A DNA stretch of 64,000 nucleotides from Kuafuiihalomonas sp039024635 (GCA_039024635.1 JBCCQA010000003.1:1-64000), one strand, 5' to 3'. Positions 33,080-42,871 are shown, numbered from the stretch's first letter. Numbers and translations: made by a program. Notes: generated by a model not told the origin, from the letters alone.

Positions 33080-33638
33080 CCTCAAGAAGGGGCTGAAGAT
33101 CCTCCACAACGGCCTCCCCTTCGCCGTGGTCGACTTCCAACACGTCAAACCGGGCAAGGGAAACCAGTTCACCCGCACGAAGCTGAAGAACCTTCAGACC
33201 GGAGCCGTCCTGGACGTGACTTTTCGCTCCGGAGAGAAGATCGAGGATCCCGACGTCGAAGATCGGACCATGAGCTTCCTCTACTCAGATGGCGAAGGCT
33301 TCCACTTCATGGACACCAAGACCTACGACCAAGTAGCCATTACCGAGGACAGCATCGGAGGCATGAAGGACTATCTGCTTCCCGAGATGCAGGTGGACGT
33401 GATTATCTGGAGAGGTCGTCCCATCAACGTCGACCTCCCCCAACACGTTGAGCTGGAGATCACGTACTGCGAACCTGGGGTGCGCGGGGACACCGCCACC
33501 AACGTCACCAAGCCGGCTACGGTGGAGACCGGAGCGACGATCAACGTGCCGCTCTTCATCAACACCGGAGACAAGATCAAGGTGGACACGGCGACGGGCA
33601 GCTACATCGAGCGCACCGGGATCGGCTCCGGTAGCTGA
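33057..33638 (+). CDS. efp: Elongation factor P
   Basis: 193 residues with three OB-like beta-barrel domains. It relieves ribosome stalling at polyproline. The loop that is modified by lysylation in some bacteria reads KPGKGNQFTRTKLKNL, so the acceptor position is a lysine. The GTG at 33057 gives the family N-terminus (MASYETSDLKKGLKIL) and overlaps aroQ by 23 bases. An EF-P C-terminal strand (KVDTATGSYIERTG) is present. The modification enzyme (EpmA-type) is not in the window. Confidence 0.95.
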   Translation: MASYETSDLKKGLKILHNGLPFAVVDFQHVKPGKGNQFTRTKLKNLQTGAVLDVTFRSGEKIEDPDVEDRTMSFLYSDGEGFHFMDTKTYDQVAITEDSIGGMKDYLLPEMQVDVIIWRGRPINVDLPQHVELEITYCEPGVRGDTATNVTKPATVETGATINVPLFINTGDKIKVDTATGSYIERTGIGSGS

Positions 33639-33640
33639 GC

Positions 33641-34225
33641 ATGGCCACCCGAAAGAACAAGGCGACCCCAAAGAAGCGGGCCGTTAGCAAGAAGGCCCCG
33701 GCCGCCAAGACCAGAACGAGCCGACCGCCTGCCCCACCCCCCGTCACCGACCCGAAGTCGGCGCGTTTCGAGCGAATTCTCGGCGTCTTCAACGACTCTG
33801 GCCTGGCGGAGCTGGAGTACGAGGACGAAGAGCTGGCCATCAAGGTCGCCCGCTATCCGAGCAGCGCCCCGCCACCGCCCCCACCTCCGCCGCCCGTCGG
33901 GGCCGCCGTGCCGGCGCCCGCGCCCGCTCCGAGCGCGGCTCCGGCTAGCCCAAAGGCTGCAGCCGAGACGAGCCCCGAGCCCAGTGGACAGGTCGTAACT
34001 TCTCCCTTCGTCGGCACGTTCTATCGATCGCCTTCCCCCGAAGCCCCCCCCTTTGCTGAGGTCGGTCAGCGCATCGCCAAGGGCCAGACCTTATGCATCA
34101 TCGAGGCGATGAAGCTCATGAACGAGATTCCCTCTGACTACGAGGGTGTGGTCACCAAGGTCCTCGTGAACAACGGCGATGTCGTTCAATACGGGGATGG
34201 GCTGTTCGAGATCGGACCCGGATGA
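33641..34225 (+). CDS. accB: Biotin carboxyl carrier protein of acetyl-CoA carboxylase
   Basis: 194 residues. The N-terminus is Lys/Pro-rich, a Pro/Ala linker (about 76-115) follows, and then the biotinyl domain (about 118-194) with the biotin lysine in EAMKLMNEI and the GTFYRSPSPEAPPF segment. It carries carboxybiotin between AccC and the carboxyltransferase. The gene starts three bases after efp and overlaps accC as ATGA. Confidence 0.95.
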   Translation: MATRKNKATPKKRAVSKKAPAAKTRTSRPPAPPPVTDPKSARFERILGVFNDSGLAELEYEDEELAIKVARYPSSAPPPPPPPPPVGAAVPAPAPAPSAAPASPKAAAETSPEPSGQVVTSPFVGTFYRSPSPEAPPFAEVGQRIAKGQTLCIIEAMKLMNEIPSDYEGVVTKVLVNNGDVVQYGDGLFEIGPG

Positions 34226-35568
34226 GCCGAGCCTTCAAGAAGATCCTCGTCGCCAACCGAGGCGAGATCGCGCTCCGCGTGATACGCGCCGCCCGGGAAC
34301 TGGACATCGAAACGGTGGCCGTCCACAGCACGGCCGACGCCGAGTCTTTGCACGTCAAGTTCGCCGACAAGGCGATCTGCATCGGGCCGCCTTCACCGGC
34401 GGCCAGCTACCTCAACGTCCCTGCCATCATCTCGGCGGCCGAAGTCAGCGGCGCCGACGCCATTCATCCTGGATACGGCTTCCTTTCCGAAAACGCACAG
34501 TTCGCGGAGACCTGCGACCGTAGCGGCTTTCACTTCATCGGACCCAAGGCCGAGAGCATACGAATGATGGGCGACAAGATTCAGGCCCGGAAGACCATGA
34601 ACGAAGTGGGGCTCTTCGGCCTCCCCGGTTCACCGGATCCCCTGGAGACGGCGGAGGAGGCCATGACCGTCGCCCGAGAGATCGGTTTCCCACTCATCAT
34701 CAAGGCAGCCGCCGGTGGCGGTGGCCGTGGCATGAAGATCGTACGGGAGGCGGACAAGCTCGGTCCGATGCTGGAGTTGGCCCGACGTGAGGCCGAGTCC
34801 TCCTTTGGGAGCGGGGCCGTCTACGTGGAGCGCTTCGTCACCAACCCTCGCCACATCGAGTACCAGATTGTAGCCGACGACTTTGGCAACGTCGTCCACC
34901 TGGCCGAACGGGAATGCTCGGTCCAGCGGCGCTACCAAAAGCTCATCGAGGAGTCGCCGTCCCCGGCCCTGGACGACGAGAAGCGCGCCGAAGTAGGGGA
35001 GAGGGTCGTGAAGGCCATCAAGAAGCTCGGCTACACCAACGTCGGGACCATCGAGTTCCTGATGGACGGGGACGAGCTCTACTTCATGGAGATGAACACC
35101 CGGATTCAGGTCGAGCACCCCGTAACCGAGATGATGGTTCGTCGGGACCTCGTTCGGCTGCAGATTCAGCTCGCCGAAGGCCATCCTCTACCCTTCACCC
35201 AAGACGACGTCGAGCTGAGAGGCCACGCCATCGAGTGCCGCGTCAACGCCGAGGATCCCGTCAACTTCGCGCCCTCACCGGGCGTGATCTCGGCCTATCA
35301 CGTCCCCGGGGGCACGGGCGTAAGGGTCGACTCCCACATCACCACTGGAACGACGGTGGCTCCTCACTATGACAGCCTCCTGGCCAAGCTCATCGTCCAC
35401 GACCTCGATCGAGAACACGCCATACGAAGGATGAAGACCGCCCTTCGTGAGTACGTGGTCGAGGGTATCAAGACCAACATCCCCTTTCACCGGCGGGTTC
35501 TAGACAATCCCGGCTTTGCCCGAGGGGACTACGATACCACCCTCGTTCAGACCATCCTCGACGGTTGA
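34222..35568 (+). CDS. accC: Biotin carboxylase of acetyl-CoA carboxylase
   Basis: 448 residues. ATP-dependent carboxylation of biotin on AccB. The biotin carboxylase N-domain (ILVANRGEIALRVIRAARE), ATP-grasp loop (KAAAGGGGRGMKIVR), central metal-binding region (FMEMNTRIQVEHPVTEM) and C-terminal domain (GVRVDSHITTGTTVAPHYDSLL) are complete. The start overlaps accB and the stop overlaps the glycosyltransferase TTG start. Confidence 0.97.
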   Translation: MSRAFKKILVANRGEIALRVIRAARELDIETVAVHSTADAESLHVKFADKAICIGPPSPAASYLNVPAIISAAEVSGADAIHPGYGFLSENAQFAETCDRSGFHFIGPKAESIRMMGDKIQARKTMNEVGLFGLPGSPDPLETAEEAMTVAREIGFPLIIKAAAGGGGRGMKIVREADKLGPMLELARREAESSFGSGAVYVERFVTNPRHIEYQIVADDFGNVVHLAERECSVQRRYQKLIEESPSPALDDEKRAEVGERVVKAIKKLGYTNVGTIEFLMDGDELYFMEMNTRIQVEHPVTEMMVRRDLVRLQIQLAEGHPLPFTQDDVELRGHAIECRVNAEDPVNFAPSPGVISAYHVPGGTGVRVDSHITTGTTVAPHYDSLLAKLIVHDLDREHAIRRMKTALREYVVEGIKTNIPFHRRVLDNPGFARGDYDTTLVQTILDG

Positions 35569-36692
35569 TCACCGTCGCTCACATCATCACGCGCCTCGAG
35601 CTCGGCGGCGCTCAGCAAAACACCATCGACACCTGCGTCGGACTGGATCGTAAGCGCTTCCGGGTTAGGCTTCTCTACGGGCCGGGAGGACCTTTGGACG
35701 ACCGTCTCGACGAGCTCGCCGCCCACGAGAAGCGGTCGATCGCTCATCTCGGTCGTGCCATCGCGCCTTCGGACGATCTTCGTGCTTTCCTCGAGATTCG
35801 CGGAGACCTCGAGGCGCTCGGGCCCTGCCTCGTTCACACGCACAGCAGCAAGGCCGGGATCCTTGGTCGAGCGGCCGCCCGCAGCCTGGGGCTTCGTGGC
35901 GTCATCCACTCCATTCACGGATTCGGCTTTCACGCCGAGCAGCCCCGCTGGAAGCGAGCCGCGTTCGTGACGGCTGAGCGGCAGGCGGCCCGCTGGACCC
36001 GGGCCTTCTTGTCCGTCTCGCGGGCCAATCTCGCCGAAGCTCAGGCCAGGGGCATCGTGGGACCGCAGCACCTGGCTCGGATTCTCCGCTCCGGCATGAA
36101 CCTGGAGCCTTTCGTCGACGCCGACGCTCGACGTTCCGAGGCGAGGCTCGCCCTGTCCGCGCCCGCTGGCCCCTTGTTCCTGAGCGTGGCTAACCTAAAG
36201 CCTCAGAAGGCCCCGCTCGACCTCGTTCGGGCCTTTCAGCTTGTAAAGGTAGAACGGCCGGACGCGGAGCTCTGGTTCGTCGGAGACGGCCCACTCCGAG
36301 GGGAAGTCGAAGCAGAGTTGAGAGCAAGGGGTCTTGATGGCTTCCGGCTCTTGGGCTGGCGGCGCGACGTGCCCTCGCTGATGGCGGCTTGCGACGTCGT
36401 CGTGCTGTCCTCTATCTTCGAGGGCCTCCCTCGCACTGCAGTCCAGGCCGTCCGGGCGCGACGGCCCTTCGTGGGAACGAGGGTCGACGGAACGGCAGAG
36501 GTCATCGAAGACGGGGTCAACGGCTTTCTGGTCGAGCCCCGGGCCCCTCAGCAGCTCGCCCAGGCCATGCTCCGCGCCCTGCTCGAGCGTCCCATCGATC
36601 CTTCACCCGAGATTCGCTGCCGACCCTGGTCGGTCCAGGCTCTCATCCACGGCCAGGAAGCTCTATACGAAGAGGTCGCAGCCACGACCTAA
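35565..36692 (+). CDS. GT4-family glycosyltransferase
   Basis: 375 residues of the GT-B fold. The N-domain has a LELGGAQQNTIDTC sugar/acceptor loop and HTHSSKAGILGR; the C-domain has FVGDGPLRGEVEAEL, LLGWRRDVPSLMAACDVVVL and EGLPRTAVQAVRA, where the second Glu of the usual E-x7-E motif is Gln. The TTG at 35565 overlaps the accC stop (TTGA). It may decorate a polysaccharide or glycolipid; the donor is not predictable. It is the last gene of the plus-strand operon. Confidence 0.85.
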   Translation: MITVAHIITRLELGGAQQNTIDTCVGLDRKRFRVRLLYGPGGPLDDRLDELAAHEKRSIAHLGRAIAPSDDLRAFLEIRGDLEALGPCLVHTHSSKAGILGRAAARSLGLRGVIHSIHGFGFHAEQPRWKRAAFVTAERQAARWTRAFLSVSRANLAEAQARGIVGPQHLARILRSGMNLEPFVDADARRSEARLALSAPAGPLFLSVANLKPQKAPLDLVRAFQLVKVERPDAELWFVGDGPLRGEVEAELRARGLDGFRLLGWRRDVPSLMAACDVVVLSSIFEGLPRTAVQAVRARRPFVGTRVDGTAEVIEDGVNGFLVEPRAPQQLAQAMLRALLERPIDPSPEIRCRPWSVQALIHGQEALYEEVAATT

Positions 36693-36702
36693 GGCGACGC
36701 CT
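36690..36702. other. Short palindrome between convergent genes
   Basis: AAGGCGACGCCTT is a perfect inverted repeat around a central base, at the end of the glycosyltransferase gene. There is no T-tract, so it is a weak terminator candidate or a protein-binding site. Confidence 0.2.
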
Positions 36703-36716
36703 TCAGCGGCTCAACC

Positions 36717-37340
36717 TCAGGGATCCGAGCCGAGCGCCGGTCGCGTCCGGTCCATGGCTTTCGTTCCCCGTAGAGAGGTGTCCTCGATCGACGGGTGCTT
36801 GGCGAGGAGCTTGCCTATGCGCGGGTCCTCGACCTCTTGCCAAACTGGATCGAGACGAAGTCGTTTTCCGACTCGCCCTTCTCCGGGGGGAATGGTCTCC
36901 ATCAGCTCCAGGGCACCGGAGATGTCTTTCTCGAGCACGTGAAGCGTAGCCAACTCGGCCGTCGAGTCCCAAAAGTCAGGATCCAAGGCCAGGGCCCGCT
37001 CCAGCGCCGTTCGGGAAGCATCGTATAGGCGCACGGCGGAGAGGGCGAGCCCATAGTTGTACCAAGTGGCCGCAACGTCGGGATGACTCCGCGTCAACTG
37101 CTCGAAATGACCGAGGGCTTCGTCCGTTCGATCCTGGCGGGCGAGTTGGATACCTCGAGAGATGGCTTCGCCAAGACTCAACGGCTCCGAGTCTTCCCCA
37201 TTGGAAGGCTTCAAGTCAGACATCGTCGATGGCTCGGAGGCCGCGTGCATCGAGCTACGGGTAGCGGTCAGTATGCCGTAGCCAAGACCGCCTACGAGAA
37301 CGACGAAGGCAAGACTGCCGGCGATGGGGTGATTCTTCAT
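36717..37340 (-). CDS. Membrane-anchored TPR protein
   Basis: 207 residues. One N-terminal transmembrane helix (LAFVVLVGGLGYGILTA, about 9-25) is followed by TPR-like helices (GHFEQLTRSHPDVAATWYNYG, ALERALALDPDFWDSTAELA), so it projects one to three TPR units from the membrane. It is the last gene of the pilB-T-C-S-R operon, in the place where myxobacterial loci often have pilA. It is not a lipoprotein, so it is not a simple Tgl equivalent; a pilus-assembly role is only inferred. Confidence 0.75.
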   Translation of the reverse strand: MKNHPIAGSLAFVVLVGGLGYGILTATRSSMHAASEPSTMSDLKPSNGEDSEPLSLGEAISRGIQLARQDRTDEALGHFEQLTRSHPDVAATWYNYGLALSAVRLYDASRTALERALALDPDFWDSTAELATLHVLEKDISGALELMETIPPGEGRVGKRLRLDPVWQEVEDPRIGKLLAKHPSIEDTSLRGTKAMDRTRPALGSDP

Positions 37341-38737
37341 GACTTGTCTTTGCTCCTGTCCAACTTTCCCAGCTTGTATCGGAACTGTCGAAAACTCACG
37401 CCGAGGAGCTCCGCGGCGCGGGTCTTGACCCCGCCCGCCTTCTCGAGCGCCTTCTGGATGAGGCCGTACTCGAAGTCTTCGACCAAGCGCTCCAGGTCGA
37501 CACCCGCATCCGGAAAGGCTGCCTCGTCAGACACGCGAAGGACTGGTTCGGGACGACTGCTCACTCCACGGATCTCTTTGGGCAACTGCTCGAGGCCTAT
37601 ACTCCGTCCTCGAGTCAACGCGACACCACGTTCGATGACATTTTCGAGCTGTCTAACGTTACCCGGAAAATCAAAGTCCAAGAGACGCTTCACCGCATCG
37701 GGTTCGATAGAGTCGACGTCACGATGAAAGGCGCGGGCGTATTTACGCAAGAAGTGCTGAGCAAGAAGAGGTAGGTCTTCGCTGCGACGCCGAAGCGGGG
37801 GTAGGTTGATCTGAACGACGTTGAGCCGGAAGAATAGATCTTCGCGAAATCGTCCGGCCTCGGCCTCGGCTTCCAGATCCTTGTTCGTCGCTGCGACGAC
37901 CCGTACTTCGACGGATTGCTCATCAACCGCGCCGACTTTCTTGATTCGATGCTCCTGAAGCACCCGGAGGAGCTTGGGCTGAAGCGCCAGGGGCAGCTCG
38001 CCGACCTCATCCAGAAAGATGGTGCCCCCGGAAGCCGCCTGAAAGAGGCCGATCTTCTCGACGTCGGCCCCGGTAAACGCGCCCTTCACGTGACCGAAGA
38101 GCTCGGACTCGATGAGATGTTCAGGCACAGCTCCGCAGTTGACGGGAATGAATGGTCCCTCGCTCACACTGCTGGCCTCGTGGAGCGCCCGGGCCACTCG
38201 CTCTTTTCCGGTACCGCTCTCCCCAGTGACCAGGGTCGTCACTTGCAGGGGCGCGACCCGCTCCACCAGGTCCAAGACCTCCCGCATCTCGGCGCTCCGT
38301 CCGATGATGCCCGACGATCCCTCGCCTATCAGCGCACGACGCAGCTGCTCGTTCTCGGCCTCGAGCGCTCGCTTGGTAATGGCCTGCCGAGCCAGAACCC
38401 GGATATCGCTCGCGAGGTGAGGCCCTTTCTCGAGATAGAAGCTCGCCCCTTGACCTACTGCGGCCTGGGCCTTCTCTCGACTCCCATGGGCGGTCATCAC
38501 GATGATCTCCGGCGCGGGCTCCCGGGCTCGGGCCGCCTTGACGACCTCCAGGCCCTCGTCCTCGTAGGGCGAGAGCTTCAGGTCGGTAATGACGAGATCG
38601 AAGTGGCCCCGAACCAGGGCCTGCTCGGCATCTACAAGACTGGCTGCCAAGGTAGCGTCGTGGCCGAGCCCCTGGATGAGAGCCTCGACCGCCTCGCGGA
38701 TCCCGCGTTCATCGTCGACGACGAGGACCCGTCCCAT
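37337..38737 (-). CDS. pilR: Sigma54-dependent response regulator PilR
   Basis: 466 residues. It contains a receiver (VVDDERGIREAV; ITDLKLSPYEDEGLEV phospho-Asp), AAA+ (Walker A GESGTGKERVARAL; GAFTGAD contact loop; GGTIFLDEVGELP) and a Fis-type HTH (GGVKTRAAELLGVSFRQFRYKL). It activates pilin transcription in other bacteria when phosphorylated by PilS. It is paired with pilS one base away. The start ATG at 38737 begins the receiver. Confidence 0.93.
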   Translation of the reverse strand: MGRVLVVDDERGIREAVEALIQGLGHDATLAASLVDAEQALVRGHFDLVITDLKLSPYEDEGLEVVKAARAREPAPEIIVMTAHGSREKAQAAVGQGASFYLEKGPHLASDIRVLARQAITKRALEAENEQLRRALIGEGSSGIIGRSAEMREVLDLVERVAPLQVTTLVTGESGTGKERVARALHEASSVSEGPFIPVNCGAVPEHLIESELFGHVKGAFTGADVEKIGLFQAASGGTIFLDEVGELPLALQPKLLRVLQEHRIKKVGAVDEQSVEVRVVAATNKDLEAEAEAGRFREDLFFRLNVVQINLPPLRRRSEDLPLLAQHFLRKYARAFHRDVDSIEPDAVKRLLDFDFPGNVRQLENVIERGVALTRGRSIGLEQLPKEIRGVSSRPEPVLRVSDEAAFPDAGVDLERLVEDFEYGLIQKALEKAGGVKTRAAELLGVSFRQFRYKLGKLDRSKDKS

Positions 38738-38738
38738 C

Positions 38739-40433
38739 TCAGGCTACGGCCTCCGGAAGGGGCAGGTTCGAGGTCAGGACACCGAATCGGATGATCACCG
38801 TCGTTCCTTGGGCGGATCTGGACTCCACCCAGAGGCTCCCGCCATGGGCCTCCACGATGGAGTTACTGATGGCCAAACCAAGCCCCGAACCTCGCTCTTT
38901 CGTGGTGAAGAAGGGATCAAAAACCCGGGGCAAGACGTCTTCGGGAATGCCGTCTCCATCGTCAGCAACGGAGATGAAGGCGCCATCGACGTCCTCACCG
39001 GTGCTGACACGAACCGTCCCTCCGCCCTTCACCAAGAGAGCGTCACGAGCGTTGCGCAGGAGATTCCAGAGAACCTGGCGGATGAGGTCCTCGTCCACCC
39101 GCACCTCGATCGGATGAAGATGACGCTCGACCCGAATATCAGCCTGGAGCTCGTTCTCGAACATCTCGACGACTGAGGCGACCAAGCGCTCGCCATCGAT
39201 GTCGGCTACTTCCAGCTTTCGCGGGCGAGCCAAAGCAAGGAAGTCGGAAATCAGCGCATTGAGTCGCTCTGCTTCCTTGGTGATGTTCGACATCAAGCGC
39301 TGCATCGAGGGCGGCGGCTCCAGGCTGGCGCTCAAGACGTCGATAGAGGCACACATCGACGCGAGCGGGTTTCGGACCTCGTGGGCGAGACCGGCCGCGA
39401 ACTGTCCAACCGAGGCCAAGCGCTCTGACCGCGCGACCGCATCCTCTAGCCGAACACGATCGGTGACGTCCTGAAACACGATGATGGCGCTGACGCCCGT
39501 GTCGAAAGAGAGAGGAGCGACTGAGAAGCCGACCCGGCGTGGCTCACCTCGGACCTGAATGTCGATCTCGAAGCGTTCTCGTCCCGATGCTCTGAAGAGA
39601 CTCTCCCGTGTCCTCTGCCAAGCGGGGGCCATGGGGGGCACGGCCTGACCTAATGCGCGTCCAACCAGCCGTTCGGCTCCCTGTTCCAAGATCACGACGG
39701 CCGACTCGTTGGCGAATTGAATGAAGCCCGCATCGTCCACCGTGAGGACGCCGGCCGGCAGAGAACGGAGGATCGCGGCGTGGAGCTCTGCCAAGTGCTC
39801 CAGGTCGAGCTCCTTCTCGGCCAGCTTCTGCCCCGTGGCGCGAAGCTTCTCGGCCAGAGTGCTGGCCAGAAGGGCGACGACGATCATGCCTGCCGAGTGA
39901 CCTACGTACGACGACACGGCTCCGGCCCAGCGGCCCTCGAGAGGGACCAAACCACCAAATGGGCTGAACAACTGGACGAGCAAGATGGAGCCGAACATCA
40001 GCACCGTCGTCGCAGCGGCAATGAGCCCACCCCTTCGGTACAGGCTCATGCTGGCCGACAGGACGACGAACACGTACGCGAAGGCGAAAGGCGATTCGAC
40101 CCCCTGGGTCATGAAGACCAGGGCCGAAACCAAGATCCCGTCGAGTCCGATTTGGACGTAGGCCAAAGGCTCCACCAACCGGCGTACCCGGAGCAGAAGC
40201 AGATAGACGACCGAAAGGCCGTAGGTGACGCCGATGAGGACAAAACGCCACGCACCCACATCATCTTCGGTAGGGCCCCGAAGCACGAGCTGCATGACTA
40301 GTCCGACGAGAAGGAGACTCACCACGGTCAGCCGGACGGCAGCGACCGTAAAGAGGCTTCGGGTGAGGGAACTCCGCTCGGCGTCGACCAGCTCCTGCGT
40401 CGACTCCGGCGGCGGGTCGAACAGGAGGTTCAT
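38739..40433 (-). CDS. pilS: Sensor histidine kinase PilS
   Basis: 564 residues. An N-terminal set of about six transmembrane helices (30-195) is followed by a PAS-type domain (ILRSLPAGVLTVDDAGFIQF, about 245), the phospho-acceptor helix (GLAHEVRNPLASMCASIDV, about 365) and the HATPase (VLWNLLRNARDALL; DDGDGIPEDVLPRVF; GSGLGLAISNSIVEAHGG). Partner of PilR. The start overlaps the pilC stop by four bases. Confidence 0.93.
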   Translation of the reverse strand: MNLLFDPPPESTQELVDAERSSLTRSLFTVAAVRLTVVSLLLVGLVMQLVLRGPTEDDVGAWRFVLIGVTYGLSVVYLLLLRVRRLVEPLAYVQIGLDGILVSALVFMTQGVESPFAFAYVFVVLSASMSLYRRGGLIAAATTVLMFGSILLVQLFSPFGGLVPLEGRWAGAVSSYVGHSAGMIVVALLASTLAEKLRATGQKLAEKELDLEHLAELHAAILRSLPAGVLTVDDAGFIQFANESAVVILEQGAERLVGRALGQAVPPMAPAWQRTRESLFRASGRERFEIDIQVRGEPRRVGFSVAPLSFDTGVSAIIVFQDVTDRVRLEDAVARSERLASVGQFAAGLAHEVRNPLASMCASIDVLSASLEPPPSMQRLMSNITKEAERLNALISDFLALARPRKLEVADIDGERLVASVVEMFENELQADIRVERHLHPIEVRVDEDLIRQVLWNLLRNARDALLVKGGGTVRVSTGEDVDGAFISVADDGDGIPEDVLPRVFDPFFTTKERGSGLGLAISNSIVEAHGGSLWVESRSAQGTTVIIRFGVLTSNLPLPEAVA

Positions 40434-41638
40434 CCGCCGCCGACGTTGCCGGCGAGCTCGAAGATCGGGAGGTACATGGCGACGATCAGGCCGCCCAAAA
40501 GAACGCCAAGGCCCACCATCATGATTGGCTCCAACAAAGACGTGAGTGCAGCGACCGCCGTGTCGACCTCCTCCTCGTAGAAGTCGGCGATTTTCTGGAG
40601 CATGGCGTCCATGGCGCCCGTCGATTCACCGACCGCGATCATCTGGACCACCATGGAAGGAAAGGCGCCGGTTTCGGCCAGCGGATCGGCCATGGTCCGC
40701 CCCTCGGAGATGCGGTCACGGGTGTAGAAGATCGAGTTCTCGATGACCTTGTTGCCCGAAGACTTGGCCGTGATCATCAGCGCGTCCAGAATCGGGACAC
40801 CACTCGAAATCATCGTGCCCAGGGTTCGAGTGAACTTGGCGACCGCCACTTTCCTCAACAAGGACCCAAAGACCGGAGACTTCAAAAAGACCGAGTCCAG
40901 GAAGAGCCGCCCCCTGGACGTCTTTCCAACGGCCCGGAAGAGCAAGACGAAGACGATGAGAGCGACTATCACGTACAGGATGTTGGCGCGCAGACCGTTG
41001 GAGAGGTCGATGACGAATTGGGTAGGGGCGGGAAGCGCACCGCCGAAATCCCGGAACATCTTCTCGAAGACCGGAATGACCCAGATCAGCAGTACGGCGG
41101 TCACACCCCCGGCCACGAGGCACACCACGGTCGGGTAGACCAGGGCACCTTTGACCTGACCTCGAAGCTTGGCCGCTTTCTCCATGTAAGTGGCCAGACG
41201 GTTCAAGATCGTGTCCAAGATACCGCCGACCTCACCGGCCGAGACCAAGTTCACGAATAGCTCGTCAAAGACCTTTGGATGCTTGCCTAGAGAGTCAGCG
41301 AGGGTCGCACCCTGCTCGACGTCGTTTCGCACGGCGTCGATCACCTTCTTGAAGGCAGGGTTGGCTTGCTGCGAGCCTAAGATCTCCAGGCACTGGACCA
41401 GCGGAAGGCCGGCGTCGATCATCGTCGCGAACTGACGCGTGAAGATGACGATCTCTTTGTCTTTGACTCCGCTTCCGATGGTCGGAAGGTGAATCTCGAT
41501 GGGCTTGCGCTTGACCTTGTCGGCCTGAATTTGTTGGGCCCGAAGCCGCTCGGTCACGACGTCGGCGCTGGCCGCCTCCATGACTCCTGAGCGAACCTCT
41601 CCCGCCCGGGTCTTGCCCTCCCAGATATAGACCGGCAT
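40430..41638 (-). CDS. pilC: Type IV pilus inner-membrane platform protein PilC
   Basis: 402 residues with two GspF-type domains and three transmembrane helices. Typical features are the N-terminal YIWEGKTRAGEVRSG, FTRQFATMIDAGLPLVQCLEIL and KVIDAVRNDVEQGATLADSL of the first domain, FTRTLGTMISSGVPILDALMIT of the second, and the C-terminal helix LLEPIMMVGLGVLLGGLIVAMY. It connects the motor ATPases to the pilus. Confidence 0.95.
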   Translation of the reverse strand: MPVYIWEGKTRAGEVRSGVMEAASADVVTERLRAQQIQADKVKRKPIEIHLPTIGSGVKDKEIVIFTRQFATMIDAGLPLVQCLEILGSQQANPAFKKVIDAVRNDVEQGATLADSLGKHPKVFDELFVNLVSAGEVGGILDTILNRLATYMEKAAKLRGQVKGALVYPTVVCLVAGGVTAVLLIWVIPVFEKMFRDFGGALPAPTQFVIDLSNGLRANILYVIVALIVFVLLFRAVGKTSRGRLFLDSVFLKSPVFGSLLRKVAVAKFTRTLGTMISSGVPILDALMITAKSSGNKVIENSIFYTRDRISEGRTMADPLAETGAFPSMVVQMIAVGESTGAMDAMLQKIADFYEEEVDTAVAALTSLLEPIMMVGLGVLLGGLIVAMYLPIFELAGNVGGG

Positions 41639-41736
41639 CGGTTCGAAGCTAGCGGATCAAGCGACGGGCAGCAAAAGTCCGCCCTGCAAAAATGGGCGTT
41701 TCGAGCCAGGCCTCCTACATGGACCCAGGAGGTCCT

Positions 41737-42855
41737 TCAGCGGCGCTGGGCCGGACGCTGACCGACGCTCTGCCCGGGTTGTCCCCCACCCTGACCGGAG
41801 AGGATCTGACGGAGCTCGTCCTGATCCGCACTTCTCAGCATGCCCTCCTCGAAGCTGATGACTCGGCGCTGCATGAGGGCAGCCAAAGCTTGGTTCATCG
41901 TCTGCATCCCGAAGCGCTGCTGGCCGACCTGCATCTGGCTGTACAGCTGGTGAACCTTGTCCTCACGGATGAGGTTCCGAATGGCCATGTTGGGCACCAT
42001 CACCTCGACCGCCAGGGCCCGACCCGAACCGTTGGCCTTGGGGATCAGCGTTTGGCTGAGGACGCCCTCGAGCACCATCGACAACTGAGCCCGGACCTGG
42101 GGCTGCTGATAGGGAGGAAACACGTCGAGCACGCGGTTGATGGTCTGCACGCAGGAGTTCGTGTGAAGGGTCGCAAAGACCAGGTGACCTGTCTCAGCGA
42201 TGACGAGCGCTGCCTCGATCGTCTCCAAGTCGCGCATCTCGCCCACCAGAATCACGTCAGGGTCCTGGCGCAGGACGTACTTCAGCGCCTTCTTGAAGGA
42301 GTCCGTATCGGCGCCGACCTCACGTTGGTTCACGATGCAGCTCTTGTGAGGATGAAGGTACTCGATCGGATCCTCGATGGTGAGGATGTGCTCGTGTCGC
42401 TCGGTGTTGATCTTGTCGATGATGGACGCCAGCGTAGTCGACTTCCCTGAGCCCGTCGGTCCAGTGACTAGCACGAGGCCTCGAGGCTTCTTTGCCAGCT
42501 CGGCCACGGCGTTAGGCAGACCCAGCTCTTGGAAGCTGAGGATCTTGAAAGGGATGGTTCGAAAGGCCCCAGAGACCGCGCCACGCTGCATGTAGATATT
42601 GGCGCGGAATCGAGACAGGTTCTTCACGCCAAAGGACAGATCGAGCTCACTCTCCTCTTCGAATACGTGCTTCTGGGCGTCGGTGAGGATGGAGTAGCAC
42701 AGCTGCCGAGTCTCCACCGGCGTTAGGGGTGGAGTCTTCAACGGCACGAGCCGCCCATCAATCCGAAGCTGGGGCGGAGAGCCCGTGGTGACGTGGAGGT
42801 CGGAAGCCCCCTTCTCGATCATGGCTTTGAGCAGCTGATGCAGGTTGGCTTCCAA
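41737..42855 (-). CDS. pilT: Type IV pilus retraction ATPase PilT
   Basis: 372 residues. Domains in order are the N-terminal PAS-like domain (EANLHQLLKAMIEKGASDLHV), Walker A GPTGSGKSTTLASI (near 145), Asp box LTIEDPIEYLH, Walker B ILVGEMRDLET and His box TGHLVFATLHTN. The TTG at 42855 is chosen because the family N-terminus begins there and a Shine-Dalgarno (GGAGG) lies five bases upstream; the next ATG would lose the first helix. A glycine/glutamine-rich tail follows the C-terminus. Retracts pili. Confidence 0.95.
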   Translation of the reverse strand: MEANLHQLLKAMIEKGASDLHVTTGSPPQLRIDGRLVPLKTPPLTPVETRQLCYSILTDAQKHVFEEESELDLSFGVKNLSRFRANIYMQRGAVSGAFRTIPFKILSFQELGLPNAVAELAKKPRGLVLVTGPTGSGKSTTLASIIDKINTERHEHILTIEDPIEYLHPHKSCIVNQREVGADTDSFKKALKYVLRQDPDVILVGEMRDLETIEAALVIAETGHLVFATLHTNSCVQTINRVLDVFPPYQQPQVRAQLSMVLEGVLSQTLIPKANGSGRALAVEVMVPNMAIRNLIREDKVHQLYSQMQVGQQRFGMQTMNQALAALMQRRVISFEEGMLRSADQDELRQILSGQGGGQPGQSVGQRPAQRR

Positions 42856-42871
42856 TTGATCCTCCGTGGCC

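Noticed and set aside
36717..37340. Tgl pilotin equivalent
   Set aside because: It has one transmembrane helix and no lipobox, and the TPR units are few.
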